From an uncultured Clostridia bacterium (GTDB lineage: Bacteria; Bacillota; Clostridia; Christensenellales; UBA1242), in the NCBI GenBank assembly GCA_934754475.1, contig CAKVHV010000003.1, forward strand, positions 1 to 64,000: a DNA stretch of 64,000 nt, in the 5' to 3' direction. The notes under the pieces are model-generated. The model was not told the DNA's origin, made no database searches, and saw only the letters and a program-made list of their open reading frames with translations. Below are positions 33,786 through 42,255 of the stretch, one piece after another. Position numbers and translations under genes: made by a program. Positions within the stretch are counted from its first letter, which is position 1. Every line of letters begins with the position of its first letter.

Positions 33786-35039
33786 ATGAATAAAGTAAAT
33801 CCATTTTATGAAAAGAATGCAATAAGTGTAGACAAGTTTTTGAGTGTGTCAGACTATAGTCCAAAAGCCTATGACAAACTCACGACTTCGCCTTACACCA
33901 AAACCCGTATAATTTTGCTTAATGGCACGGAGTTTGAGCAAACTTGGTTTTTGCACCAATTCAATCGTAACTGCAACAACAATAATTTGAGAAAAGATAT
34001 AGCGCTCATAAGACGTCACGAACAGCAACAACAAAAAATAATTTCTGGGCTTAAGCCAATTGACGAAAGCGATTTGGAAACCACAATCGGTTATGAACAA
34101 CTAGCAATAGACTTGACTGCAATTTTGGCTAGACACGTCAAGGACGATTATGTCAAAAATGCACTCAACTTTGCACTTCTTGAAGACTTTGACCACTTGT
34201 ATAGATTTGCAAACCTACTTGAGACCGAACAAGGAATTGACGCAAACGACTTGACAGGCGGTTACACCGAGATAACTCCTGGACGACCAACTATTGCCGA
34301 GCCAAGACATCCGTTTGACGAAATTAATAGACATATTCAAAAAGAACTAGCCGACCCATTTACTAAACTCGTTGTCTCAATAATCACTGCCGGCGAACAG
34401 CAAACAATGAATTACTATATGAACATTGCGGGATTTCATGGCTCAGAAGTCGGCAAAAGATTGTATTCAGAGATTGCCATGATAGAAGAACAACACGTAA
34501 CCGAATACGGAAGTCTAATGGATACAACAAGTTCGTGGTTGGAAAATTGGCTTATGCACGAATACACCGAATGTTATCTATATTATTCTTGTTATGTAGA
34601 CGAAACCGATGAATATATAAAAAATATATTTTACGAAAGATATTTGGAAGAATGTGGGCATTTGCAATATGTAGCAGATTTACTCCAAAAATACGAAGGC
34701 AAGTCGTGGAAGTCAGTATACACTTGTGGCGGAGATTTCCCTGAACTTCTCAGATTTGAAGGAAATATAGACTATATTCGTGGGGTTTTGGGAAAGACAA
34801 TGAATTACACAAGAGACAACGAAGACTACGCCCTTCTCAAAGACTTGAAAGACAATGCAAACTACTTTAAATACCAAAAAATGAATATTAAAAAACCCGA
34901 CACTTTGCCAAGTCATTTAGTTATTAAACAGCATATAGACAAGTTTGGAAGCGATTATAGATTTGAAACAAAAAAGCATCCCGTATCCGAACTACAAAAC
35001 CGAAAAGAAGACAATACAAATTGCGGAAGAAAGAAATAA
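33786..35039 (+). CDS. ferritin-like di-iron protein
   Basis: A 417-residue mostly helical protein. Likely metal-ligand motifs are ALLEDFDHLYRFANLLE (~130-146), GEQQTMNYYMN (~206-216), IEEQHVTEYGSLMD (~236-249), ECYLYYSCYVDE (~262-273) and ERYLEECGHLQYV (~284-296). The repeated E-x-x-H pattern in a helical bundle is the ferritin-like superfamily sign; the first ~90 residues and C-terminus are not recognised. It could be an iron-dependent oxidase or rubrerythrin-like stress protein. The start follows TTAGGAGATTAGT. A bidirectional terminator separates it from the ZIP gene. Confidence 0.75.
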   Translation: MNKVNPFYEKNAISVDKFLSVSDYSPKAYDKLTTSPYTKTRIILLNGTEFEQTWFLHQFNRNCNNNNLRKDIALIRRHEQQQQKIISGLKPIDESDLETTIGYEQLAIDLTAILARHVKDDYVKNALNFALLEDFDHLYRFANLLETEQGIDANDLTGGYTEITPGRPTIAEPRHPFDEINRHIQKELADPFTKLVVSIITAGEQQTMNYYMNIAGFHGSEVGKRLYSEIAMIEEQHVTEYGSLMDTTSSWLENWLMHEYTECYLYYSCYVDETDEYIKNIFYERYLEECGHLQYVADLLQKYEGKSWKSVYTCGGDFPELLRFEGNIDYIRGVLGKTMNYTRDNEDYALLKDLKDNANYFKYQKMNIKKPDTLPSHLVIKQHIDKFGSDYRFETKKHPVSELQNRKEDNTNCGRKK

Positions 35040-35043
35040 AAAA

Positions 35044-35069
35044 TGTGGACTATTTAAGTCCACTTTTTT
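35044..35069. terminator. bidirectional terminator between ferritin-like and ZIP genes
   Basis: GTGGACT pairs with AGTCCAC with T runs on both sides (plus strand TTTTTT; minus strand also A/T-rich), in the 28 nt between convergent genes. Confidence 0.85.
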
Positions 35070-35844
35070 ATCCTAATGCCACGTCTAGTATCATCATAAG
35101 GCTAAAGCCTATGGCAAAAAATATTGTCCCTATATTCGAGTGCTTTCCTTGAGACATTTCCGGAACTAATTCTTCGACAACAACATATATCATTGCGCCC
35201 GCTGCAAAACTTAGTAAATATGGCAAAGCAGGAACAATAATGCTTGATGCAAGTAAGGTTATGACCGCACCGATTGGCTCAACAATTCCAGACAAGACCC
35301 CGCCCAAGAAAGCCTTGCCTTTAGACATCCCTTCGGCTCTAAGTGGCATGGAAATTATTGCTCCTTCGGGGAAGTTTTGAATAGCAATCCCAATAGACAA
35401 TGCCAAAGCACCAATTGCTGTAATAGATGCACTGCCCGTCATAAATCCAGCATACACAACACCTACAGCCATGCCTTCGGGAATATTGTGTAGAGTAACA
35501 GCTAGCAACATAAGTGAATTTTTTTGAAGTGAACTCTTAGGCCCTTCGAATGTATTGCTATTATGGTGCATATGCGGGGTTATTTTGTCTAGCAAAAACA
35601 AAAACATTATTCCTATCCAAAAGCCTACAAATGCTGGAACAAACGACCACTTGCCCATACTAGACGATTGTTCTATTGCTGGGATGAGCAAACTCCAAAT
35701 TGAAGCCGCCACCATTACACCCGCTGCAAATCCAGTAAGCGCTCTTTGAACACCATCACTTAAGGATTTTTTCATAAAGAACACACATCCAGCACCAATA
35801 GTTGTGCCTAAAAATGGCAAAAGTATTCCATAAAATGCTTCCAT
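35068..35844 (-). CDS. ZIP-family metal transporter
   Basis: A 258-residue membrane protein of the ZIP/ZupT family with eight membrane segments. The transport motifs are TLHNIPEGMAVGVVYAG (~117-133, metal-binding H, N, E) and IQNFPEGAIISMPL (~160-173). A histidine-containing loop, KITPHMHHNSN (~88-98), lies in the cytosolic loop between TM3 and TM4. It moves zinc or other divalent metals into the cytoplasm. A strong promoter with a palindromic operator lies just upstream, so expression is probably metal-regulated. Confidence 0.93.
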   Translation of the reverse strand: MEAFYGILLPFLGTTIGAGCVFFMKKSLSDGVQRALTGFAAGVMVAASIWSLLIPAIEQSSSMGKWSFVPAFVGFWIGIMFLFLLDKITPHMHHNSNTFEGPKSSLQKNSLMLLAVTLHNIPEGMAVGVVYAGFMTGSASITAIGALALSIGIAIQNFPEGAIISMPLRAEGMSKGKAFLGGVLSGIVEPIGAVITLLASSIIVPALPYLLSFAAGAMIYVVVEELVPEMSQGKHSNIGTIFFAIGFSLMMILDVALG

Positions 35845-35861
35845 TATTATTCTCCATAATA

Positions 35862-35917
35862 CAAATAGTTTGACTATTTGCTAACTTGATTTTACAACTA
35901 TGGATAATTTTTGTCAA
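35862..35917 (-). promoter_or_regulatory. ZIP promoter with palindromic operator
   Basis: On the minus strand TTGACA (35912-35917) and TAAAAT (35889-35894) are 17 bp apart. Immediately downstream the perfect inverted repeat CAAATAGTTTGACTATTTG (35862-35880) lies between the promoter and the ribosome site. This layout suggests a repressor, possibly metal-responsive. Confidence 0.65.
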
Positions 35918-36040
35918 CCAAATTACATATCCCAGTGAGCCAGTGGGAATTGATACATATAATTTGGAATTAAAAATATTAGGTGTGAGAACTATGTCTC
36001 CACCCTTATTTAAAAAATATTCAAGATAATGTTTTCAAAA

Positions 36041-36502
36041 TTAATTTAACACCCAAAGTGCCAAGTTAAGAGTTGTGGCAATACTTAGCCAAAGCGGATA
36101 AATTAGCATTAATTTGGATACTAGTAAATTAGACTTTTGTAGTTTGACAAAAAGCAAAAATCCCGCAACCAAGTTAAGAACTATAACTACATTTCCAATA
36201 AACGCAAGTTTAAGTGCAAAGAACACCAAGCACCAAAGCACATTTAATATGCCATTTATAACAAACCAAACTGCCAAATCTTTTGACATCTTTTTTCTGC
36301 CAATCAAAATCCATAGTGTAATTATTTCAAGCAAATAAATTATTGTCCAAACAACTGGAATTACAAAATTTGGAAGCCACTGAGTTGGTTTCAAAAGTCC
36401 ATTAAACCACGTCATTCCAAGCCCAACAAACACACTCCCAAGTAGTGCTACTACGACTATTCCAATTGTAGATAATATCTGATACAACAAAACTTTTTTC
36501 AT
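36041..36502 (-). CDS. tspO: TspO/MBR family protein
   Basis: A 153-residue protein with five membrane segments. The TspO pattern is visible as MTWFNGLLKPTQWLPNFVIPVVWTIIYLLEI (~30-60), with W and P residues at the expected positions, and the later LNVLWCLVFFAL (~86-97). TspO binds tetrapyrroles and may protect against porphyrin or oxidative stress. No ribosome site stronger than AAAATTAC is seen. The gene lies alone after the ZIP gene in the same direction, 196 bp apart. Confidence 0.88.
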   Translation of the reverse strand: MKKVLLYQILSTIGIVVVALLGSVFVGLGMTWFNGLLKPTQWLPNFVIPVVWTIIYLLEIITLWILIGRKKMSKDLAVWFVINGILNVLWCLVFFALKLAFIGNVVIVLNLVAGFLLFVKLQKSNLLVSKLMLIYPLWLSIATTLNLALWVLN

Positions 36503-36657
36503 GTAATTTTAGATTGACTTTTAAAACTTAAAAATTTTAAATCCCAATCTTCTCTCCCTTAAATTAATTTTAGATATTTTTAATTAATTAATCGTGACTA
36601 TAAATTAAACTAAAAAATATCTACAAAATCACCATTGCTTAAGTTTACACAAGCAAT

Positions 36658-36709
36658 AAAAAACGAGTAATACAATAATGCTGTTTATTTATTGTATGCT
36701 CGTTTTTTT
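36658..36709 (-). terminator. intrinsic terminator of the DUF11-like gene
   Basis: On the minus strand AAAAAAACGAG ... ATACAATAA pairs with TTATTGTAT ... CTCGTTTTTTATT. A smaller hairpin, ATTGCTT/AAGCAAT, lies beside it at about 36634-36657. Confidence 0.8.
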
Positions 36710-36742
36710 AATATATTCTAAGTGCTACTAATAATTGTTTTT

Positions 36743-37510
36743 TTAATTAACAGTAACTGAAAATTCCACAGTAATTGTTTGATTTGCATCCAAATCTGGC
36801 AACGCAAAACCGGTTGAAGGGTTCAAGTTTGGCTGAGATTCGGAATTTATTGTGACACTGCCTTCAACAAAAGTAACATCTTCTGGAAGTGGGTCACTAA
36901 AGAATAACTCAGTATTTTTAAGTTCGCCATCGTTAATTATTTCTATTTTGTAATGCAAAGTATCTTTTGACTTGCAAGCGATATTATCTGCGGATTTGAG
37001 AAGCGATACATTATTTTCCAAAACCTTGACACTCGCTAAATTTGATTGTAGACTAAAAGTTTTTGTCTCAACATCAAAGGTTATTTCTGTCTCATCCGTT
37101 AAGGTGTAATTATCTATTAGAGTATTGATAATTACATCATAACTTACATCAAAAGAAACTCCGCCACCGCCCAAAGTAACCGGCATAACAAAGCCCGAAA
37201 CTGGGTCGAAGTCTTCGTATGTCATTGAGCCAATTTTCAAAGAACCAGCCTTAAAGGTTGCATTTGTAGATAAATTATCCTTGAAAGTTATGTCTTCAAT
37301 ATTTATTTCTGAATTGTTTGTAATTGTTGTTGTGATTTTAATAGTTTCACCGGGCAAAGCCCAATCTTTTTCGAAACTCTTAACAATTGTGATTTCGTTA
37401 TCCAGAACACTGGTTTTCAAAACATTACTATCCAAACTTACTTGAGTAGTTTCGCCCGCCACTGTTGTAGGAATTTTTGCTGTTAAATGTGCTGTGTTTA
37501 GTATTGCCAT
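36743..37510 (-). CDS. DUF11-like repeat protein
   Basis: A 255-residue protein built of two DUF11-like (Ig-like) modules. The first has NEITIVKSFEKDWALPGETIKI (~38-59) and TFKDNLSTNATFKAGSLKIG (~74-93). The second has VSLLKSADNIACKSKDTLHY (~167-186) and FSDPLPEDVTFVEGSVTI (~203-220). Such modules usually belong to surface proteins, but here no signal peptide or anchor is seen; the N-terminus is MAILNTAHLTAKIPT. It may be cytoplasmic or secreted by another route. The start follows AGGAGAAATTT. Confidence 0.75.
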   Translation of the reverse strand: MAILNTAHLTAKIPTTVAGETTQVSLDSNVLKTSVLDNEITIVKSFEKDWALPGETIKITTTITNNSEINIEDITFKDNLSTNATFKAGSLKIGSMTYEDFDPVSGFVMPVTLGGGGVSFDVSYDVIINTLIDNYTLTDETEITFDVETKTFSLQSNLASVKVLENNVSLLKSADNIACKSKDTLHYKIEIINDGELKNTELFFSDPLPEDVTFVEGSVTINSESQPNLNPSTGFALPDLDANQTITVEFSVTVN

Positions 37511-37561
37511 AAATAAATTTCTCCTACTCTAGCATATTCAGCCTAGATTTAAAATGTTTAC

Positions 37562-37594
37562 AAAAAAAGATGTAGAAATTCCTACATCTAATTT
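37562..37594 (-). terminator. terminator of dnaA
   Basis: On the minus strand AGATGTAG pairs with CTACATCT around a 6-nt loop, then seven T residues. Confidence 0.9.
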
Positions 37595-37600
37595 TGCTAA

Positions 37601-38938
37601 TTATTTTTTGGTTGCCATTGCACGAATGTCTTCTACCGCAACCTTTATACGACTATTTTCGCCTATTAACTCAGAAATTTTGTCTCTAGCATGAATAACT
37701 GTTGTGTGGTCTCTGCCAAAGATTTGACCTACTGACAAAAGTGGCATATCTAGCAATGTACACATTGTATACATACAGATTTGTCTAGGCTCAACTATTT
37801 CCTTGTTTTTCTTTTTGCCAACAAGTTCGTCACGACGAATGGAGAAATACTTGCAAACACAGTCTATAATTCTCTCGGCTGTTAGATTTTGTTTGTCGCT
37901 AAAGTCGTGGTCTTTGAGTGCTTCTTTGACATCTTCCATAGTAGCAACTTTTTTGCCCATAAGGCTCGCATAAAACCAAACTTTGGAAAGTATTCCTTCC
38001 ATTTCTCTAACGTTAGTATCAAAATGCTCTGCCAAATATTCTTGAACATCGTCGGCAACTGTATAGTTTTCTTCTTGTGCTTTTTTCATAAGAATTGCAA
38101 GACGAGTCTCATAGTCTGGAGACTGAATATCTTGAGTAAGCCCCATGCTAAATCTACTACAAAGTCTTTCTTGCAAAGTTGCAATTTCTCTAGGTGGTCT
38201 ATCAGAAGCAATTATGATTTGCTTGCCATTCTCATAGAGTTCGTTGAATGTGTGAAAGAACTCTTCTTGAGTTGCTTCGGCTTTGGATATAAACTGAATA
38301 TCGTCTATAATCAAAACATCTAGGTTTCTATATTTTTCTTTGAAAGCATTTTTGGAGTTATAACTACCTTGCAAAGATTTGACATAGTCGTTAATAAACT
38401 TGTCACAAGTACAATACATAACTTTTAAATCTGGAAATCTTTTGTTGACTTCGTTTCCGATTGCATGAAGCAAGTGTGTTTTGCCAAGACCAACACCACC
38501 ATAAATAAATAGCGGATTAATCTTGCTACCCGGATTTTCGGCTATGCCTTTGCAAGCGGCATAAACATATTTATTTGAATTTCCCACAACAAAGTTATCA
38601 AACTGATATTTAGGATTAAATGTATTCATTCCCGGGAACTTTTGTTGTTCGTTTTGAATTTCAACTTCTTGATTTTTGTTATACGCATCTCTTTCATCAG
38701 GGTCAAGCACCACAAAGTCCTTTATCTCATCACTCACCGAAGTAAGAGCGACATAAATATCCCCCTTGTGCAAAGTCATAAGTCTTTGCTTAGCGGTTTC
38801 ACTTGTTGTTGACAAATAAAAAATATTATTCTTAAAGTCGATAGGCTCAAGCGACTTAATCCATAAATCATAACTAATTGTGCTAACTTCACTTTGAAGT
38901 TTGATAAGCGCTTCCGCCCAAATTTCGTTTTTGTCCAT
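37601..38938 (-). CDS. dnaA: chromosomal replication initiator DnaA
   Basis: A 445-residue DnaA. Domain I begins MDKNEIWAEALIKLQSEVST. Domain III has Walker A YGGVGLGKTHLLHAIGN (~143-159), Walker B VLIIDDIQFISKAE (~205-218) and sensor/box VII LQERLCSRFSMGL (~251-263). Domain IV carries LLSVGQIFGRDHTTVIHARD (~395-414), the DnaA-box-binding signature. It initiates replication at oriC. Unlike most Bacillota it is not next to dnaN but after pgi, and no TTATCCACA boxes are seen in the gaps on either side, so oriC is probably elsewhere. Confidence 0.98.
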   Translation of the reverse strand: MDKNEIWAEALIKLQSEVSTISYDLWIKSLEPIDFKNNIFYLSTTSETAKQRLMTLHKGDIYVALTSVSDEIKDFVVLDPDERDAYNKNQEVEIQNEQQKFPGMNTFNPKYQFDNFVVGNSNKYVYAACKGIAENPGSKINPLFIYGGVGLGKTHLLHAIGNEVNKRFPDLKVMYCTCDKFINDYVKSLQGSYNSKNAFKEKYRNLDVLIIDDIQFISKAEATQEEFFHTFNELYENGKQIIIASDRPPREIATLQERLCSRFSMGLTQDIQSPDYETRLAILMKKAQEENYTVADDVQEYLAEHFDTNVREMEGILSKVWFYASLMGKKVATMEDVKEALKDHDFSDKQNLTAERIIDCVCKYFSIRRDELVGKKKNKEIVEPRQICMYTMCTLLDMPLLSVGQIFGRDHTTVIHARDKISELIGENSRIKVAVEDIRAMATKK

Positions 38939-38992
38939 TGCTATAATCCTTGATAATTTTTTGATGCAACTAAAAAATTTTGCTTCCTTTTA

Positions 38993-39021
38993 ATTGTAAA
39001 ATACAAAGACAAAAAAAGCAA
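38993..39021 (-). promoter_or_regulatory. dnaA promoter
   Basis: On the minus strand TTGCTT (39016-39021), 17 bp, TACAAT (38993-38998), just past the pgi terminator. Confidence 0.55.
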
Positions 39022-39076
39022 GCCTTAATGTCAACTTTTTTGAAAAATTCAAAAAATTAGGACTTTGACTTGCTCG
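39011..39076 (-). terminator. terminator of pgi
   Basis: On the minus strand AGCAAG ... CTTGCT encloses TTTTTTGAA-ttt-TTCAAAAAA, and seven T residues follow. It overlaps the dnaA promoter. Confidence 0.75.
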
Positions 39077-39083
39077 GACACTA

Positions 39084-40427
39084 CTACATAACTATAGTCT
39101 TTTTGTCTAGTGAATAGTTTTTGATTTCCTTGGCTTGGGTTTCATAGCCCTTGACATGCAAACATGCCTTTGTATAAATCTTGCTAAGTTCAACCCCCGG
39201 TTGGTCATATGTATTTATGTTTAAAAATTCACCCATGAATGCTGTCATCATTTCCATAAAGAAAATTAGTTTGCCCATATTTTCTTCGTCGACTTTTTCA
39301 ATTGAGATTGTATAGTTTGGCCTATCGAGAGTGGTGAGTGAATATGATGTCGAGTTGTATTCGTAGTCAAGTAGAGTTTTGAGAGTGGTATTTTTTAGAT
39401 GTGGAGCGAATAACAAATCCGAATTAATTTTTTCGTCTCTATCGCTATTTTCGACTGTCATAAACATAATAATTTTGTCTTTGATGCCTTCGGAATATAG
39501 TTGTAACTGACTATGTTGGTCGGTGACACCCAAGGTCTTAATTGGGGTTTGACCAGCATATACAACTTCGCCCTGTCTATTTAATTTTTTGCCAAGGCTT
39601 TCCGCCCAAAGTTGTGCAAAGAAATCTGGCACAAGTGCAAGTCTATCTGAATATGGCATAGTAACCAAATTTGTAAGACCTTTGTTTAAATAGGAATAAT
39701 TAATGTACGCACAAGTGTATGCAATATTGTTAATTGTTACATCTTGAGCATTATTTTTTGCAATGCTTGCACCAAGTAGCAACTTGAAAATATCTATACC
39801 CATAACCGATGCTGGAACAAGCCCAACCGAACTTAGTACACTAAATCTTCCGCCTACACCTTTTGGAATATCAAAGACTTGCATATTTTTGAGCTTGGCA
39901 TAATTATACAAATCATTATCCTTAGTTGTAGTTACACAAAAGTGTTTGGAGTAATCTATCTTTTTTGATTTGTATCTTTCTATTATTATAGACATTTGAG
40001 CCAAAGTCTCACTCGTTCCACCAGACTTTGTAATTACATTAAACATAGTCTTTTTTAGATTTAATTTGTCTATTAAAGTTACAAAACTATCTGGGTCGAT
40101 ATTGTCACAAACATGAACTTTTATGCCAATATCTTTGTTTAAACTGTCAACAAATGTGTTTTGTAACATCTTTATTCCCAAAGCACTTCCGCCAATTCCA
40201 AGAACTACAAAGTTATCAAATTTGCGTCTTACGTATTTTCCGTATTCCCAAAATACTTTGACATCGTCAGGGTTTTGATTTGGCAAATCAAGCCAGTCTA
40301 GCATATCGCTTGATTTTTTTGAGAATATAGTTTTGATAAACTTATTTCTTGTAATTGCACTCATTGTAGACAAGTTGAGCCCACTCTTTAGATTTTCTTT
40401 AGTTACTCCTGCGTATTCTAATTTCAT
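39084..40427 (-). CDS. pgi: glucose-6-phosphate isomerase
   Basis: A 447-residue Pgi of the Bacillus-type length. Typical segments are FVVLGIGGSALGIKMLQNTF (~73-92), TKSGGTSETLAQMSI (~133-147), KGVGGRFSVLSSVGLVPA (~185-202) and LGVTDQHSQLQLYSEG (~299-314, with catalytic His). It interconverts glucose-6-phosphate and fructose-6-phosphate in the cytoplasm. Its start is AGGAGTGTAAT from the ATG. It lies 9 nt after the upstream SDR gene, so they may be cotranscribed. Confidence 0.97.
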   Translation of the reverse strand: MKLEYAGVTKENLKSGLNLSTMSAITRNKFIKTIFSKKSSDMLDWLDLPNQNPDDVKVFWEYGKYVRRKFDNFVVLGIGGSALGIKMLQNTFVDSLNKDIGIKVHVCDNIDPDSFVTLIDKLNLKKTMFNVITKSGGTSETLAQMSIIIERYKSKKIDYSKHFCVTTTKDNDLYNYAKLKNMQVFDIPKGVGGRFSVLSSVGLVPASVMGIDIFKLLLGASIAKNNAQDVTINNIAYTCAYINYSYLNKGLTNLVTMPYSDRLALVPDFFAQLWAESLGKKLNRQGEVVYAGQTPIKTLGVTDQHSQLQLYSEGIKDKIIMFMTVENSDRDEKINSDLLFAPHLKNTTLKTLLDYEYNSTSYSLTTLDRPNYTISIEKVDEENMGKLIFFMEMMTAFMGEFLNINTYDQPGVELSKIYTKACLHVKGYETQAKEIKNYSLDKKTIVM

Positions 40428-40436
40428 ATTACACTC

Positions 40437-41318
40437 CTAATCTTTAAATACATCTTCGAATAATTCTAGTTTGGATTTTTTCAAAACTCTAGCAAACAAC
40501 TTTGATGACGACTTTGGAAATCTTGAATAAAGTCTATTCATCCATTTGGCATCTCGACCAAATACACATCGTCTTTTCTTGTTTATAATTGCCTTATAAA
40601 TTTTGGCGACCATTTTGTCTTTTTTGGTCGCAAACATATTAATTAACTTTCCATTTGTACTATGGTTTTGGTATCTAAATATTTCCGTCAAAGTAAAGCC
40701 TGGACAGATTACTCCAATATAATAATCTTTTTCAAGTTGCAAGCACTCCGTAAAACTTTTGACCGCCGATTTTGATGCACTATATATCGAAATCCCCGGC
40801 AACGGACAAAGCCCCGCCAAACTTGAAATATTAACAATTGCTGGGGTCGTACTTTTTTCAATGATAGGCATAAGATACTGACACGAATAGATTATAGAAT
40901 AAAAATTTGTATCCATAACCTTTTTGATTTCGCCTGTAGCACTCAAAGTTTCTTTGCTTTCTGATTGAATATTATTTATGTTTTTATCATTTAAATTGTG
41001 ACTACATCTATTAACTAGATTATCAAAACTTTCAAATGGTGGAAGTATTCCCGCACAATTAATAATTACATCAAGTTCTTTTATTTTGTGAGAAAGTTTT
41101 GTCCAACTATCTTCGCTTGACACATCGCAAGTGATACATTCAAAATTTTCACTTTCCCCAAGTTCTTGTTTTAAACTTTCGAATTTTTCTTTGCTTCTGC
41201 CAACCGCATAGACAAAGCAATTATTGTTTTGAATAAATTTTTTTGTAAGTTCTCGACCTAGTCCACTCGTAGCCCCGGTTATTAAAATTTTTTTGTTATC
41301 TATCCAACAATTTTTCAT
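40437..41318 (-). CDS. short-chain dehydrogenase/reductase
   Basis: A 293-residue SDR. The start is set at the ATG 41316-41318, after GGAAGGTC; a longer ORF would add nine residues. The Rossmann motif is ILITGATSGLGREL (~11-24), then DVIINCAGILPPF (~87), INISSLAGLCPLPG (~150) and YSASKSAV (~165) with the catalytic Ser-Tyr-Lys. C-terminus is basic, KRRCVFGRDAKWMNR. The substrate is unknown. The second SDR (42256-43041) is only 45% of the way related by eye, so they are not tandem duplicates. Confidence 0.86.
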   Translation of the reverse strand: MKNCWIDNKKILITGATSGLGRELTKKFIQNNNCFVYAVGRSKEKFESLKQELGESENFECITCDVSSEDSWTKLSHKIKELDVIINCAGILPPFESFDNLVNRCSHNLNDKNINNIQSESKETLSATGEIKKVMDTNFYSIIYSCQYLMPIIEKSTTPAIVNISSLAGLCPLPGISIYSASKSAVKSFTECLQLEKDYYIGVICPGFTLTEIFRYQNHSTNGKLINMFATKKDKMVAKIYKAIINKKRRCVFGRDAKWMNRLYSRFPKSSSKLFARVLKKSKLELFEDVFKD

Positions 41319-41393
41319 TTTGACCTTCCAAAAATATTTTAGCAAATTTTATAAAATTAGCCAAATAATTTGATGTTTTTAAATTTCAATTAT

Positions 41394-41422
41394 TTGACAA
41401 CATATTCTATTGCTTATATAAT
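41394..41422 (+). promoter_or_regulatory. promoter of the flavodoxin-SDR operon
   Basis: TTGACA (41394-41399), 17 bp, TATAAT (41417-41422), both consensus boxes. The transcript starts near 41429 and has a ~260-nt structured leader. Confidence 0.85.
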
Positions 41423-41688
41423 AATCTAGGAAGATTAAACAAAGTCGTCCGCTAGGACACCTTGATTTAATCTGACGATGTTTTCAATCTATGTAACCAC
41501 GATTTTCGTGGGGTTTGCGATAGCAAACTGGTTTGTGAATGCAATGAACAAAGCAATATTACATAGATTATAATCTAGGAAGTTGTCGGCAATCATTCCA
41601 AAGGGATATTTGCCAGCAACTGATGCTTATTCAATCCATATAACCCACGATTTTATCGTGGTGTTTGCGATAGCAAAAAGGAATACTT
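41420..41688 (+). promoter_or_regulatory. duplicated structured 5' leader, candidate regulatory RNA
   Basis: Two units of ~120-145 nt occur in tandem, starting at about 41420 and 41569. Each starts with TAATCTAGGAAG, then a variable hairpin (AGATTAA.../TTAATCT in unit 1; AGTTGTCGGCAA.../TTGCCAGCAACT in unit 2), a conserved linker (TTCAATC.AT.TAACC), a hairpin CCACGAT...ATCGTGG and a hairpin TTTGCGATAGCAAA. The second unit ends at the gene's ribosome site. AATCTATGTAA in unit 1 can also pair with TTACATAGATT just before unit 2. The second unit may contain its own TATAAT (41569-41574). It does not match a riboswitch class I can name. Confidence 0.55.
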
Positions 41689-42246
41689 ATGAAAAAAATA
41701 CTATTTATTTCGGGAAGTGCGAGAAACGGAAATTGCAAAACCATTTTGGAAAATTTACAAAAGAAGTTTTGGCTAGAATACAGCACTGACTTGGTTCACA
41801 TTAGAGACTATAATATTTCGGAATGTAAAGGCTGTAATGGATGTACACATACGCCAAATAATGCGTGTGTAATAGACGACATGATGAAAGTTTTGCTTGA
41901 AAAAATTATGGATGCCGACATTGTAGTTTTGGCTACTCCTAATTATTTTTATAATGTCTCTGGACTTACAAAAACATTTATAGATAGAACTTACTCTTGC
42001 TATCATAATTCTTTGCTTAAAGGAAAGAAGTTTATATATATCTACGTTGGCGAAGACGTTGAGAGTACAACCAAGAAATACTTGGATAATGCGATGTATG
42101 GATTTACCATAAGTCATGGGATATCGGTGCTTGGCTCTTATGGAATTTCAGCGGGTGAAATTGGAAGTTTTAAAAATCCAGAAAACTTACAAAACACTCT
42201 TGAAGAAATCACTTCAAACATTCAAAAAAATTTAATTGATGATTAA
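41689..42246 (+). CDS. flavodoxin-fold NAD(P)H-dependent oxidoreductase
   Basis: A 185-residue protein of the NADPH-dependent FMN reductase/iron-sulphur flavoprotein family. KKILFISGSARNGNCKTILE (~2-21) is the FMN phosphate-binding loop, CKGCNGCTHTPNNACVIDD (~47-65) a cysteine cluster that may bind an iron-sulphur cluster, and DIVVLATPNYFYNVSGLTKTFIDR (~77-100) the flavin-binding part. It may reduce quinones or other substrates. The start follows AAGGAATACTT at the end of the leader. The second SDR gene begins 9 nt after its stop. Confidence 0.86.
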   Translation: MKKILFISGSARNGNCKTILENLQKKFWLEYSTDLVHIRDYNISECKGCNGCTHTPNNACVIDDMMKVLLEKIMDADIVVLATPNYFYNVSGLTKTFIDRTYSCYHNSLLKGKKFIYIYVGEDVESTTKKYLDNAMYGFTISHGISVLGSYGISAGEIGSFKNPENLQNTLEEITSNIQKNLIDD

Positions 42247-42255
42247 GGATATAAA

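Noticed and set aside
38939..39083. oriC region upstream of dnaA
   Set aside because: No TTATCCACA-type boxes or AT-rich unwinding repeats were seen; the gap holds only a terminator and promoter.
41394..41688. Known riboswitch class (purine, preQ1, glycine, ZTP) in the leader
   Set aside because: None of their conserved cores matches; only the TATAATCT stretch resembles the purine riboswitch start, and it coincides with the promoter -10 box.
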